Shown here one piece after another: positions 43,708 through 52,386 of a DNA stretch of 64,000 nt; positions within the stretch are counted from its first letter, which is position 1, and each line of letters begins with the position of its first letter. The notes beneath the pieces are model-generated. The model did no database searches, was not told the origin of the DNA, and worked only from the letters and a program-made list of their open reading frames with translations. The stretch is from Eubacteriales bacterium (GTDB taxonomy: Bacteria > Bacillota > Clostridia > Christensenellales > CAG-138): the NCBI GenBank assembly GCA_021373115.1, contig JAJFTI010000027.1, positions 59,705 to 123,704 of the forward strand, in the 5' to 3' direction. Made by a program: the position numbers and the translations under genes.

Positions 43708-44154
43708 TTAATGCGTTTTCTCGTAATTCGAAATTTTGTCGATCCTGCGCTGGTGGCGTTCGCCATGAGAAAAAGGTTCGTTCAGCCAGATATCGAGTAT
43801 ACCCTTCGCGCGTTCCGCCGTCGTTACGTGTTCACCAAACGCGATCAAGTTCGTATCGTTGTGCTCGCGCGTCAGGCGGGCAGAGTATTCGTCGCTTACG
43901 AGCGCGCAGCGTACGCCCGCGACCTTATTTGCGGCGATGCTGACGCCGATGCCCGTCGTACAAATCACAATACCGCGTTCGAATTCACCGCGTACAACTG
44001 CTTCCGCAACCAGAAATGCATAGTCCGGATAATCGATGCTGCTTTTGTCATAGCAGCCAAAATCCTTTACTTCGTGCCCTTGTTCTTTTAGATATGCGAT
44101 CAAAGCCGTTTTCAGATTGAATCCGCCGTGATCGCCGCCGATTGCCAGTTTCAT
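43708..44154 (-). CDS. rpiB: Ribose-5-phosphate isomerase B
   Basis: 148-residue RpiB-type isomerase (unrelated to RpiA) interconverting ribose-5-P and ribulose-5-P. GGDHGGFNLK at the start binds phosphate. The catalytic Cys is in ICTTGIGVSIAANK, where family members usually read CGTGIG. The RHQRRIDKI tail is typical. It is followed by upp, so ribose-P and PRPP-using salvage genes are adjacent, as in many Firmicutes. Confidence 0.95.
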   Translation of the reverse strand: MKLAIGGDHGGFNLKTALIAYLKEQGHEVKDFGCYDKSSIDYPDYAFLVAEAVVRGEFERGIVICTTGIGVSIAANKVAGVRCALVSDEYSARLTREHNDTNLIAFGEHVTTAERAKGILDIWLNEPFSHGERHQRRIDKISNYEKTH

Positions 44155-44211
44155 TTACAACTACTTCCTCCAAATTTTGACTATATTCGTTGATGTTCGA
44201 ATGCCGGTACT

Positions 44212-45297
44212 TCACGCTTGACTCGCATCGATTACATGGAACCCGGCCGCACGGAGCAGGCGGTTCATATAGGCCAGCCCCTCGTCCTCGGCGGGGATTC
44301 CTTCCGCAAAGATCACATCCGCGCGTGTATCCATGTCCCTTAATACAGAAAACAATTTTGTGCAAAGAGTAACGGGCTCGTCCCGGTCACCCAGTACGAT
44401 ATGTTTTTTACCCTTGTAAAAATGTTTCGTCTGCTCCGTTGCGGCAATTTCACAGATCTTCCCCTCCGCCTCCGCTTCCCGTATGAGCGAATTGATTCGC
44501 TTTGCCGTCTGTTCCGGCGAACCTAGAACGACGATCACTTCCGCATTCGGCGCATAATGTTTATACTTCATACCCGGTGAAGCGGCGGTTTCGCCCTCAC
44601 GCATGGGTTCCAGAACGCTCTTTGAAACCCCGACTTCTCCAATGGCCGCCGCAAGCATTTCGCGTGTAATCGCGCCCGGACGCAGTATGGTCGGCTCTCC
44701 CGCAAGCGAAAGCACCGTAGATTCTACGCCATACTTGCATGGCCCTCCGTCCAGAATCAGCGGGATTCGTCCGTTCATGTCTTCAAATACGTGCTGCGCG
44801 GTCGTCGGGCTCGGCCGCCCGGATCGATTCGCGCTGGGCGCCGCAATTGGAACGCCCGATTTTTGAATCAGCGAGCGCGCCGTTTTATTCTGTGGCATGC
44901 GCACGGCAACCGTATCCAGCCCGGCGGTGACCGCGTCCGGTACACAGTCGCTCTTTGGCGCAATCAGCGTCAGCGGGCCAGGCCAGAAGGTGTCCATCAG
45001 AACTTGCGCCTGCTTTGGGATTCTCCGCCAGAGCTGTCGCACGTCGCTCTTTTTTGCAACATGCTCGATCAGCGGGTTATCCGCCGGCCGCCCCTTCGCG
45101 AGAAAGATTTTCGCGACCGCCTCGCCATTCAGTCCGTCCGCGCCAAGGCCGTATACCGTTTCGGTTGGAAACGCAACGAGTTCGCCCGCCTGAATCAGTT
45201 TTGCACCCTGCGTGGTTCCCGCCTCGTCCTGACGGATCGTTTGAATGATCTGCGTTTCATAAGCCGCAGGCTCATCTTTCCGGTTCTGTACGCGCAT
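44212..45297 (-). CDS. Threonylcarbamoyl-AMP synthase, Sua5 type
   Basis: 361-residue enzyme that makes threonylcarbamoyl-AMP for t6A37 in ANN-decoding tRNAs. The N-terminal YrdC domain has AFPTETVYGLGADG and KGRPADNPL. VAVRMPQN and SANRSGRPSPTTAQHV follow, and the C-terminal Sua5 domain (about 235-360) makes it the long form. The ATG at 45297 is one base after the prfA stop, with GGGCAGGCGG in front; a frame 14 codons longer reaching into prfA is less likely. Placed between prfA and rpiB. Confidence 0.93.
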   Translation of the reverse strand: MRVQNRKDEPAAYETQIIQTIRQDEAGTTQGAKLIQAGELVAFPTETVYGLGADGLNGEAVAKIFLAKGRPADNPLIEHVAKKSDVRQLWRRIPKQAQVLMDTFWPGPLTLIAPKSDCVPDAVTAGLDTVAVRMPQNKTARSLIQKSGVPIAAPSANRSGRPSPTTAQHVFEDMNGRIPLILDGGPCKYGVESTVLSLAGEPTILRPGAITREMLAAAIGEVGVSKSVLEPMREGETAASPGMKYKHYAPNAEVIVVLGSPEQTAKRINSLIREAEAEGKICEIAATEQTKHFYKGKKHIVLGDRDEPVTLCTKLFSVLRDMDTRADVIFAEGIPAEDEGLAYMNRLLRAAGFHVIDASQA

Positions 45298-45298
45298 G

Positions 45299-46372
45299 TC
45301 AATCCGCCTGCCCGGAAAGCATTTCGCTGCGCTCCGCAAGGATCAGCGCGTCAATCAATTCGTCCATGTCCCCGTCCAGAAACGCCTCCAATTTATAGAG
45401 CGTAAGTCCGATCCGGTGGTCGGTTACGCGGCTTTGTGGAAAATTATAGGTTCGAATCCGCTCGCTGCGATCCCCGGAGCCGATCAGGCTCTTCCTTGCG
45501 CCGGCGCGTTCCGCTTCCTGCTGATTATGGTAATAATCGTAAAGCCTGCTCTTGAGTACGCGCATGGCCTGTTCTTTATTCTTGAGTTGTGATTTTTCAT
45601 CCTGACAGGAAACCACCATGCCGGTCGGCAGATGCGTAATTCGAATCGCGGATTCCGTTTTGTTCACGTGCTGTCCGCCTGCGCCGCTGCTGCGGTAGGT
45701 ATCGATCCGAAGGTCGCTTTCCTTGATTTCAATCTGAACATCGTCCACTTCGGGCAGCACGGCAATCGTCGCCGCGCTTGTATGGATCCGGCCCTGTGAT
45801 TCCGTTTCCGGTACGCGCTGAACGCGATGAACGCCGCTTTCGTATTTCAGGCGGCTGTAAGCGCCATGCTTTCCGCTGATGGAAAGCACAACTTCCTTTA
45901 CGCCGCCCATCTCCGTCATGTTATTGGAAAGATATTCGACCTTATAAACGTTTCGCTCGGCATAGCGAAGATACATGCGCAGTAAATCCGCGCCAAAGAG
46001 CGACGCTTCGTCGCCGCCCGTTCCGGCTCGGATTTCCAGAATCACGTCTTTGTCGTCATTTGGGTCCTTTGGGAGCAGCAGAATGCGCAGCTTTTCTTCC
46101 AAATCGTTAAGCGAAGTATTCAGCTCATCCATTTCGGTGTGAACCAGTTCCTTCATTTCGCTGTCCAGATGCTCGTTCAGCATCGCTTTGCAATTTTCCA
46201 GCGATGATTGCACGGACTCGTATTCTTGAAACGCAAGAACGATACCCTCCAGAGACGCTCGCTCCTTAACCATTTCACGCCAAAGATCGCGATCACTCAT
46301 CGCATCCGGCGCGGCGAGTTTCTCGGAAAGAAGGTCGAATCGCTGTTTAATTCCCTGTAGTTTTTCGATCAT
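45299..46372 (-). CDS. prfA: Peptide chain release factor 1
   Basis: 357-residue release factor recognising UAA and UAG. The peptidyl-hydrolysis motif GGQ lies in [14 protein letters not shown]; the codon-recognition area contains the PxT-like PETESQGR segment. [13 protein letters not shown] is the domain II hallmark. CGGAGG lies before the ATG. It follows prmC, whose product methylates the GGQ glutamine. A leader of 101 nt between prmC and prfA holds only a small GAGCC/GGCTC hairpin. Confidence 0.97.
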   Translation of the reverse strand: MIEKLQGIKQRFDLLSEKLAAPDAMSDRDLWREMVKERASLEGIVLAFQEYESVQSSLENCKAMLNEHLDSEMKELVHTEMDELNTSLNDLEEKLRILLLPKDPNDDKDVILEIRAGTGGDEASLFGADLLRMYLRYAERNVYKVEYLSNNMTEMGGVKEVVLSISGKHGAYSRLKYESGVHRVQRVPETESQGRIHTSAATIAVLPEVDDVQIEIKESDLRIDTYRSSGAGGQHVNKTESAIRITHLPTGMVVSCQDEKSQLKNKEQAMRVLKSRLYDYYHNQQEAERAGARKSLIGSGDRSERIRTYNFPQSRVTDHRIGLTLYKLEAFLDGDMDELIDALILAERSEMLSGQAD

Positions 46373-46473
46373 CGTTCCTCCGTGTTACGAGCCTGCTGAA
46401 TCCGGCTCAGTCATGCATGCAGATTCGGCCGAAACCTTATCCCGTTTTTTCAGGCCGCTGTGAATTTGGTTCC

Positions 46474-47295
46474 TCACGCTTCAACAATCAGTACGCGCGG
46501 ATTTCCGCTCAGGTCGGTTCGTACGCTGGTTTTCCCCGCGAAGAGCTTCGCCGCGGACTCCGCCTGTGTGCTGCCGATTTCCAGCAGCAGTACTCCGCCG
46601 TCGTTCAAAAAAGGACGGTACGATTTTGCAATTTTACGGTATGCATCCAGTCCGTCTTCCCCGCCAAACAGCGCAATCTCCGGTTCAAACGTAACTTCCT
46701 TCTGAAGGTGTCCCATATCGTCTCTCGAAAGATACGGCGGGTTGCAAACAATCAGATCAAATTTTCCGGAAATACTCTGAAAAAAGTCGCTTTCAAAAAA
46801 AGTTACCGATACTTCGTTCAATTCCGCGTTGTCCTGCGCAAGCGCGAGCGCATCCGCGCTCACGTCCGAAGCGGTTACGGCGGAATTCGAGAGTTTGGCC
46901 AAGGATACGGCTATACACCCGCTGCCCGTACAAAGGTCAAGCGCGGTTCGATACCCTCGCTCTTTCATCCATTGGATCGCAGTTTCGCAGAGCAGTTCGG
47001 TATCCTGCCGCGGTATCAGCGCGCGTTCATCCACATAGAACGGCAGACCCATGAACGACCACTCGCCAAGAATATATTGCAGCGGCTCGCCGCTAATACG
47101 GCGCTCCAGCAAATCTCCGATAATCGCAATTTGCTCGTCGGTCACTTCCGCCCAGGTATGCACCAGCAGCGCGCCCGGCTCAACGCCAAGCACCGCGGAA
47201 ACCAGCAGCTTCGCCTGCTGCATAGCTTCCTCCGCCGCAATAGGCTCCAATCGGATCTTAACCAGACGAACGGTTTCAGAAACGGACATTGGCAC
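46474..47295 (-). CDS. prmC: Release factor glutamine methyltransferase PrmC
   Basis: 273-residue methyltransferase that N5-methylates the Gln of the GGQ motif in release factors. DLCTGSGCIAVSLA is the SAM loop, CNPPYLS the catalytic NPPY, and the N-terminal helical domain contains RRISGEPLQYILGEWSF. It lies 6 nt after yqhQ and before prfA, its substrate. No unusual features. Confidence 0.96.
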   Translation of the reverse strand: MPMSVSETVRLVKIRLEPIAAEEAMQQAKLLVSAVLGVEPGALLVHTWAEVTDEQIAIIGDLLERRISGEPLQYILGEWSFMGLPFYVDERALIPRQDTELLCETAIQWMKERGYRTALDLCTGSGCIAVSLAKLSNSAVTASDVSADALALAQDNAELNEVSVTFFESDFFQSISGKFDLIVCNPPYLSRDDMGHLQKEVTFEPEIALFGGEDGLDAYRKIAKSYRPFLNDGGVLLLEIGSTQAESAAKLFAGKTSVRTDLSGNPRVLIVEA

Positions 47296-47301
47296 GAAAA
47301 A

Positions 47302-48270
47302 TCAGACTCCTTCTCCCGCTGTTTCAGGCACGGGCGCCGGTTCCTCCGGCTTTGGTAAAACGCCGTCGTTTATCGCAAGTTCAAACGCTTTGATCGCAAC
47401 TTCGATCATCGCCGGTTCCGGTTCGCGGGTTGTCAGATATTGCAGCCCCATGCCGGGCGCGCGAATGATGCGAGCCCAGAGCGCGTCCGACACGGCGCCA
47501 GCTTTCAGCACTTCGTAAGCAAGCCCTGCGACCAGAGGTAGAAAAATCAGGCGTGTCAAAACGCGCAGGAACAGATTTTCCGCATACGGAAGCATCGCAA
47601 AAAACAGAATGGAAACGGCCATCACCAGGAACAGATAATTCGTGCCGCACCGTGCGTGCAGGCGGGAATACTTCATTGCGCTTTCCGGCGTCAGCGGCGC
47701 ATCGTGTTCGTAGCAGGCAATGGTTTTGTGCTCCGCACCGTGATACATGTAGACGCGCTTGATATCCTTCATCAGTGAAATAGCGGAGATATATCCAAGG
47801 AAAATCAGCAGACGGACAAACCCTTCCACCAGGCTTTTCCAGATGCGAGCCGCCCCGTCCGCCCAGGGAATGAACTGCGTAACCAGTGAAGGAAGCAGTA
47901 CGAACAGCCCGATGGCCAGCGCAACCGCGAGCACAACGGCTATAACAATCGCAATATCCATTGCGTTTTTACCGGTCTTTTTCGCGAGCCATTTTTCAAA
48001 GCGGCTCGGTTCCTCTTCGATGGTCTCCCCGTAAAGCTCCGCGGAACGCGTCATCGTCTTCATGCCGGTTGCAAGCGAATCGACAAACGCGACAACGCCG
48101 CGAACCACCGGCCACTTTAAAATCGGATTTGGATTCGTTTCCTTCTTTGGCGTATATTCGGTTTCAATGGTGCCGTCGGCTTTCCGAACCGCCAGCGCAA
48201 TGCCGCCGCTCATTGTGCGCATCATTACGCCTTCCATTACCGCCTGGCCTCCGACCGAACATCTCTTCAT
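47302..48270 (-). CDS. yqhQ: DUF1385 membrane protein YqhQ
   Basis: 322-residue integral membrane protein of the DUF1385 family. The N-terminal SVGGQAVMEGVMMR is diagnostic. Four or so TM helices (about 110-160 and 200-265) surround the conserved YHGAEHKTIACYE motif (about 183-195), whose His/Glu/Cys residues suggest a metal or catalytic site. Molecular function is not known; it is often coupled to prmC-prfA as here. A further frequent neighbour, rpmE, lies upstream with a terminator between. Confidence 0.92.
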   Translation of the reverse strand: MKRCSVGGQAVMEGVMMRTMSGGIALAVRKADGTIETEYTPKKETNPNPILKWPVVRGVVAFVDSLATGMKTMTRSAELYGETIEEEPSRFEKWLAKKTGKNAMDIAIVIAVVLAVALAIGLFVLLPSLVTQFIPWADGAARIWKSLVEGFVRLLIFLGYISAISLMKDIKRVYMYHGAEHKTIACYEHDAPLTPESAMKYSRLHARCGTNYLFLVMAVSILFFAMLPYAENLFLRVLTRLIFLPLVAGLAYEVLKAGAVSDALWARIIRAPGMGLQYLTTREPEPAMIEVAIKAFELAINDGVLPKPEEPAPVPETAGEGV

Positions 48271-48374
48271 ACGATTCGTTTCCCCTTAATCAACGCGGCT
48301 GTACAGCTCAACTCTTGCGCGCTGCCTGCCGCGTTCGTCCGCTTATTGTACCATAGGTAGTGTATGCGGGCAAG

Positions 48375-48405
48375 AAAAAACCTCCCCTTAGGTGGGAAGG
48401 TTTTT
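48375..48405. terminator. Terminator between rpmE and yqhQ
   Basis: AAAAACCT-CCC / GGG-AGGTTTTT hairpin with A tract and T tract on either side, so functional on both strands. It ends rpmE at 48413 and reduces read-through into yqhQ. Confidence 0.8.
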
Positions 48406-48412
48406 ACGTCAT

Positions 48413-48610
48413 TTACAGACCGTAACGCTTCTTGAAACGGTCAACACGTCCGCCGCTGTCCACAAGCTTCTGCTTGCCCGTGAAAAACGGATGGCACTTG
48501 CTGCAGATTTCAACGGTCAGTTCCTCTTTTGTGGAACCGGTCGTGAAGGTTTCGCCGCAAGCACAGCGAACGGTTGCTTCGCCGTATTTCGGATGAATAT
48601 CCTTCTTCAT
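48413..48610 (-). CDS. rpmE: 50S ribosomal protein L31, zinc form
   Basis: 65-residue L31 with the zinc-binding pair CAC (16-18) and CSKC (36-39), the C+ form used under zinc sufficiency. [10 protein letters not shown] and [18 protein letters not shown] are diagnostic. AAGGAG lies before the ATG. Own strong promoter, own terminator. Placed between rho and yqhQ, the usual clostridial order. Confidence 0.97.
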   Translation of the reverse strand: MKKDIHPKYGEATVRCACGETFTTGSTKEELTVEICSKCHPFFTGKQKLVDSGGRVDRFKKRYGL

Positions 48611-48644
48611 GCTTGATCACTCCTTTAAAACACTACCATCGGCT

Positions 48645-48673
48645 ATTATAACGACTGGCAGATAAAAAATCAA
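48645..48673 (-). promoter_or_regulatory. Promoter of rpmE
   Basis: Minus strand TTGATT (48668-48673), 17 nt, perfect TATAAT (48645-48650). Confidence 0.72.
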
Positions 48674-48745
48674 TAGTTTTTTGAAACGATTCCGCGTTTT
48701 ATCCGGTGTTTTGGCGTTTCGTTCCTCAGGAACCGTGTTCTTGCT

Positions 48746-50635
48746 CTACTTTCCGTAGCGGCTCGTGGACATGGTCGTATAGCCATCTTTTTCGTATATA
48801 CTTACCCAGTCCCGCAGCTTTTGCAAAAACTCTTCGTTATTGCTGGTTTTCTCCAGCATTCCGATCAGATGTTCGGTCACGTCCGCAGGGTTGCCGCCCG
48901 CAAGAACACGGCGAATCGTGCGCACCGCTTCCAATTCTTCCGCGCTGAGCAGCAGATCCTCCCGGCGCGTACCGGATTTATAAATATCTATGGCCGGGAA
49001 AATACGACGCTCGCTGAGCTTTCGATCCAGATGGATCTCCATGTTGCCCGTGCCTTTGAACTCTTCGTAAACCATGTCGTCCATCCGGCTTCCGGTTTCG
49101 GTCAGCGCGGTTGCGATAATGGTCAGGCTGCCTCCGTTTTCAATCTTGCGCGCGGCGCCGAAGAAGCGCTTTGGCTTATGCAGCGCACCCGGATCCATAC
49201 CACCGGAGAGCGTTCTGCCCGTTGGCGGAATGGTCAGGTTATACGCGCGGGAGAGGCGGGTCAGACTGTCCAGCAGAATGACGACGTCCTTCCCCATCTC
49301 CACAAGACGCATCGCGCGCTCCTGCACCATTTCCGCTACGCGGGTATGATGCTCCGGCAGTTCGTCGAAGGTGGAATAGAGAACCTCGCCTTTGATGGAA
49401 CGCTGCATATCGGTCACTTCTTCCGGTCTCTCGTCAATCAAAAGAACGATTAGATGTGAATCCGGATAGTTCGTGGATATGCCGTTTGCAATGCTCTTGA
49501 GCAGCGTCGTTTTTCCCGCTTTCGGTTGTGAAACGATCATCGCGCGCTGCCCCTTGCCGACTGGCGCAATCAGATCGATCAGCCGTATAGCCAGGCTGTT
49601 GGTACCCGGTAATTCCAGCGTATATCGTTCATAGGGGAAAACCGGCACCAGTTCTTCGTAAGGTTTTCGATCCGTAATGTTCTCCGGCGATTCGCCGTTG
49701 ACCGCCGTAATATACAGCAGCGCAAGAAAACGCTCCCCTTCTTTGGAAGGGCGTGTTTTTCCCGTGACCATGTCGCCGGTGCGAAGCCCGAAACGCCGGA
49801 TCTGCGCGATGGAAACATAAACGTCGTGCTGGCCGGAAAGGTAATTCTCGCTGCGCAGGAATCCATACCCATCCGGAAGTACTTCGAGTACCCCTTCCGC
49901 ATCTCCGCATTCGCCCGTTTGAAGGATTTCCGGAACGGCCGGATTGCTCGTTCCATAATCCTTATTGTAATATCCTTCCGCATTCCCGGTATTCCGCGGG
50001 CGAAACCGCTGCTCGCTTTCCAGTCCGCCTTGTTCCGCTCCATAGCCGTTTGGCGAAAAGCCGCCCTGGTATGCGCCTTGCTGCTGATAACCGCTTTGCT
50101 GCTGATAGCCCCCCTGCTGGTATCCCTGCTGATAATTGTTTCGAGGATATCCGCTCTGCTGATAACCACCCTGCTGGTATCCGTTTTGCGAGAAATTGTT
50201 TTGCTGATATCCACCCTGCTGTGAATATCCCTGCTGATAACCGCCCTGAGGAGGATACTGCCGACGCTGATAACCGCCCTGCTGTTGACGGTTGTTATCA
50301 TAATAAGGTTTATTTTGCTGGTAGGGTCTTGGCGAGTAACCGGAGCGGCGATATCCTCCTTCCGCATCCTGCGTTTGCGCGATTCGGTCCGGCTGTTCGT
50401 TCGGGTCTCCGCTGTTTTCCGGTGCGGAAGCCGATTCGGACGTACCTTCGGATGCAAGCGACTCGATCTCATCCTCTTGTGCAGAAGAAGAAATGCCGTC
50501 CGGCACGATACCGCCCGCCATAATGATCTCTACCAGCTCGCCCTTTCGAAATTTTGTTAAAGATTTAACACCCTGAAGTTTTGCGATTTCGCGCAAATCT
50601 CCAAGGCTCTTCGCCTCCAACTGCTCTCTGTTCAA
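48746..50635 (-). CDS. rho: Transcription termination factor Rho with prion-like N-terminal insert
   Basis: 629-residue hexameric RNA helicase. N-terminal SAP-like domain (1-45); acidic Ser/Glu linker (46-90); a Gln/Gly/Tyr-rich low-complexity block (about 92-205) built from GGYQQ-like units; RNA-binding cold-shock domain (about 245-320, [14 protein letters not shown]); RecA-type ATPase with Walker [11 protein letters not shown] and the [22 protein letters not shown]-loop area. The start is taken as TTG at 50635 because GAGAGGAG lies 7 nt upstream. A strong consensus promoter lies about 80 nt upstream and overlaps an inverted repeat. Confidence 0.96.
   Translation of the reverse strand: MNREQLEAKSLGDLREIAKLQGVKSLTKFRKGELVEIIMAGGIVPDGISSSAQEDEIESLASEGTSESASAPENSGDPNEQPDRIAQTQDAEGGYRRSGYSPRPYQQNKPYYDNNRQQQGGYQRRQYPPQGGYQQGYSQQGGYQQNNFSQNGYQQGGYQQSGYPRNNYQQGYQQGGYQQQSGYQQQGAYQGGFSPNGYGAEQGGLESEQRFRPRNTGNAEGYYNKDYGTSNPAVPEILQTGECGDAEGVLEVLPDGYGFLRSENYLSGQHDVYVSIAQIRRFGLRTGDMVTGKTRPSKEGERFLALLYITAVNGESPENITDRKPYEELVPVFPYERYTLELPGTNSLAIRLIDLIAPVGKGQRAMIVSQPKAGKTTLLKSIANGISTNYPDSHLIVLLIDERPEEVTDMQRSIKGEVLYSTFDELPEHHTRVAEMVQERAMRLVEMGKDVVILLDSLTRLSRAYNLTIPPTGRTLSGGMDPGALHKPKRFFGAARKIENGGSLTIIATALTETGSRMDDMVYEEFKGTGNMEIHLDRKLSERRIFPAIDIYKSGTRREDLLLSAEELEAVRTIRRVLAGGNPADVTEHLIGMLEKTSNNEEFLQKLRDWVSIYEKDGYTTMSTSRYGK
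50053..50350 (-). repeat. Degenerate coding repeats in rho (GGYQQ units)
   Basis: Short imperfect direct repeats in DNA, with units of the type CTGCTGATAACC on the + strand, encoding the Gln/Gly/Tyr block. Copies differ at synonymous sites, but many share 10-14 bases, so slippage is possible. Confidence 0.75.
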
Positions 50636-50697
50636 CTGTAAACTCCTCTCTACGGTAAGAAACGCTACCTGTTCGAAAATCAAGAAGCAAAAATATA

Positions 50698-50730
50698 CGA
50701 TATGACCTCTTGGATGAAGAAATCATATCG
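50698..50730. promoter_or_regulatory. Inverted repeat over the rho -10 and start region
   Basis: Perfect 8-bp arms CGATATGA (50698-50705) and TCATATCG (50723-50730) with 17 nt between; one arm covers the -10. Operator or leader hairpin. Confidence 0.45.
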
Positions 50731-50750
50731 TTGAGCGTTGCATTTGTCAA
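50722..50750 (-). promoter_or_regulatory. Consensus promoter of rho
   Basis: Minus strand perfect TTGACA (50745-50750), 17 nt, TATGAT (50722-50727); the best -35 in the window. Confidence 0.8.
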
Positions 50751-50932
50751 GATACGCCACTCTTTTTTCACACCATGGCGATTTCTGTCCTGCTGTTCTA
50801 GTTTTCGCAATCCGCTCTTACCCATAATAAAAGGATAACGCGGTTTTATTTTATCCGCATGAAAGAATTGTTTGCTTCCTGTAACCTTTTTGAAAACGAA
50901 ATGCTTGGATTCTTTCCTTTGCAGAACGATTG

Positions 50933-50941
50933 TGCTATGAT
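50933..50941 (+). promoter_or_regulatory. Extended -10 promoter immediately before divIC
   Basis: TGC-TATGAT (hexamer 50936-50941) with seven nt (ACACAAC) to the ATG at 50949. Transcription would start at or next to the A of ATG. Confidence 0.55.
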
Positions 50942-50948
50942 ACACAAC

Positions 50949-51395
50949 ATGGCAAACAAGCCCGTTGAGCAAAAAAGACCCGGCTTTTTTATTCGGCCGC
51001 GTTATATCATACTCTTCTTTATCCTGGTATTCTTCGTTCTGGGCGGCGTATTTCTGTCCCAACAGACGAAACTTTCGAGCATTGCTGAAGAGAAGGTTGC
51101 GTTGCAGGCAGAGCTGGACCAGCTGAAGGTCGAAGAGGAACGTCTTGAGCGCATGCTGGAATATATGCAGACAACCGATTATATGATCCAATATGCCCGC
51201 GAGAAGCTCGGTTATGTGTTTGAAGACGATTGGAAATTTTACGATGACAGCGCCTCCGCTGTGGTTACGCCAAAGTTTGTGGATACGCCGACGCCGCTTC
51301 CCGCCCTCACGACGCCGATGCCTTCCGCTTCACCCGCACCTACGACCGCGCCGACGCTTGACGCTTCGGTGCCAATTGTCACAATGGGACCATGA
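50949..51395 (+). CDS. divIC: Septum formation initiator (DivIC/FtsB-like) with Pro/Thr tail
   Basis: 148-residue bitopic membrane protein of the divisome. Cytoplasmic N-terminus 1-17, one TM (about 18-37), extracellular coiled coil (43-75) and the family box QYAREKLGYV (81-90). A tail of 45 residues rich in Thr/Pro (VDTPTPLPAL) goes beyond the usual ~105-residue length. No ribosome-binding site precedes any plausible start; an extended -10 box lies 7 nt before this ATG, so the mRNA may be leaderless. An ATG four codons upstream lies inside that box. The stop overlaps the ppx start as ATGA. Confidence 0.86.
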   Translation: MANKPVEQKRPGFFIRPRYIILFFILVFFVLGGVFLSQQTKLSSIAEEKVALQAELDQLKVEEERLERMLEYMQTTDYMIQYAREKLGYVFEDDWKFYDDSASAVVTPKFVDTPTPLPALTTPMPSASPAPTTAPTLDASVPIVTMGP

Positions 51396-52318
51396 AACTG
51401 ATCGTTTTTGACATCGGCAGCAATACCATTCGAACCGCGCGGGTCGTCGAAGACTACGACGCAAAACCGCTTATTTCGCATAAACGCGTATATACAACGC
51501 GGCTTGCGGAAGGATTGGCCGCTTCCGGCCTTCTTTCGCAGGCGCGCATGCTTCAGTCCCTGCTTGTGATTCGCTCGGTTCATGCCGAAGCGGTCGAGCA
51601 GGGTTTTTTTTCGTATGCTTACGCTACCAGCGCCGTTCGCGACGCGCAGAACGGAAAATCGTTTCTTAGTTCCGTGGAAGATATCATTGGAGCAGGACAC
51701 GCACGCATCCTCAGCGGTGCCGAGGAAGCGGAATTCGCCCAATACGGCGCGGATCCGAGCGGCAAACGAACTATTCTGGACATTGGCGGCGGGAGCACGC
51801 AGTTGATTCGTCCCGGTTTTCGTGAGAGCTGGCCCATTGGTTGCGTCCGGGCGAAAGATCTCGCGCCGTACGAAACGCTTGCGGAAATTTCCGATGCGCT
51901 TCGTCCCGTTTTATCCGGTATATTTGGTTCGCCGGAACCGGACGAACGTACGGATATGCCAGCCCTTCCGGACGGCAAACGAAAACCGCAGGGAGATCTG
52001 CTCGGCGTTGGCGGAACCATCACTACGCTTGCCCTGCTTTGTGAAGGCCAGCAGAGTTTTTCGCCCTGGTCCGGTGAAAAACAGATTGAATTTCTTGACC
52101 TTTGTGCAACGCTCCAGGCACTCAGTAATCTTGGCGACGACGAACGTGCCAGAATCCCGCTGCTCAAAGAGCGGCACGATGTCATTCTGCACGGCGGCGT
52201 AATCCTTCAATATTTAATGGAACGGCTCCATGGCATGCGCGTCGGCGCAACGCTTTGCGACGGCCTGAACGGATACGCGGCACACCTGTTTCAAATGCTG
52301 CAAACGTCGTCCGTATGA
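51392..52318 (+). CDS. Ppx/GppA-family phosphatase
   Basis: 308-residue member of the exopolyphosphatase/guanosine pentaphosphate phosphatase family (ASKHA fold). FDIGSNTIRTARV is the first phosphate loop, YATSAVRDA and LDIGGGSTQLI follow, and GVGGTITTLA near residue 205 completes the site. Only the N-terminal two-lobe domain is present, as in short Gram-positive forms. It may act on polyphosphate or pppGpp, which would be relevant to relA in the same window. No ribosome site; start overlaps the divIC stop, so it depends on divIC translation. Confidence 0.9.
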   Translation: MKLIVFDIGSNTIRTARVVEDYDAKPLISHKRVYTTRLAEGLAASGLLSQARMLQSLLVIRSVHAEAVEQGFFSYAYATSAVRDAQNGKSFLSSVEDIIGAGHARILSGAEEAEFAQYGADPSGKRTILDIGGGSTQLIRPGFRESWPIGCVRAKDLAPYETLAEISDALRPVLSGIFGSPEPDERTDMPALPDGKRKPQGDLLGVGGTITTLALLCEGQQSFSPWSGEKQIEFLDLCATLQALSNLGDDERARIPLLKERHDVILHGGVILQYLMERLHGMRVGATLCDGLNGYAAHLFQMLQTSSV

Positions 52319-52334
52319 ACAGCCGTTTACACGC

Positions 52335-52376
52335 AAAGCGACGCTCCGTAAACAGGAGCGTCGCTTTTCTGTTTTT
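52335..52376 (+). terminator. Terminator after divIC-ppx
   Basis: Perfect 13-bp stem AAAGCGACGCTCC / GGAGCGTCGCTTT, 7-nt loop, then TTCTGTTTTTT. It may also act weakly on the opposing htrA transcript. Confidence 0.9.
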
Positions 52377-52386
52377 TGCGTCGAAA

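Noticed and set aside
45449..45459. tRNA T-arm-like sequence GGTTCGAATCC
   Set aside because: It lies inside prfA in frame, with no acceptor stem, anticodon arm or CCA around it. A similar GGTTCGAACCCC at 18349-18360 lies inside recO and is likewise not a tRNA.
48706..48740. GTTCCTCAGGAAC palindrome after rho as terminator
   Set aside because: The stem is only 6 bp, and no T tract follows on the minus strand.
50053..50350. CRISPR-like or satellite repeat array
   Set aside because: Units are short, irregular and in frame with rho, encoding Gln/Gly/Tyr repeats; there are no unique spacers and no cas genes.
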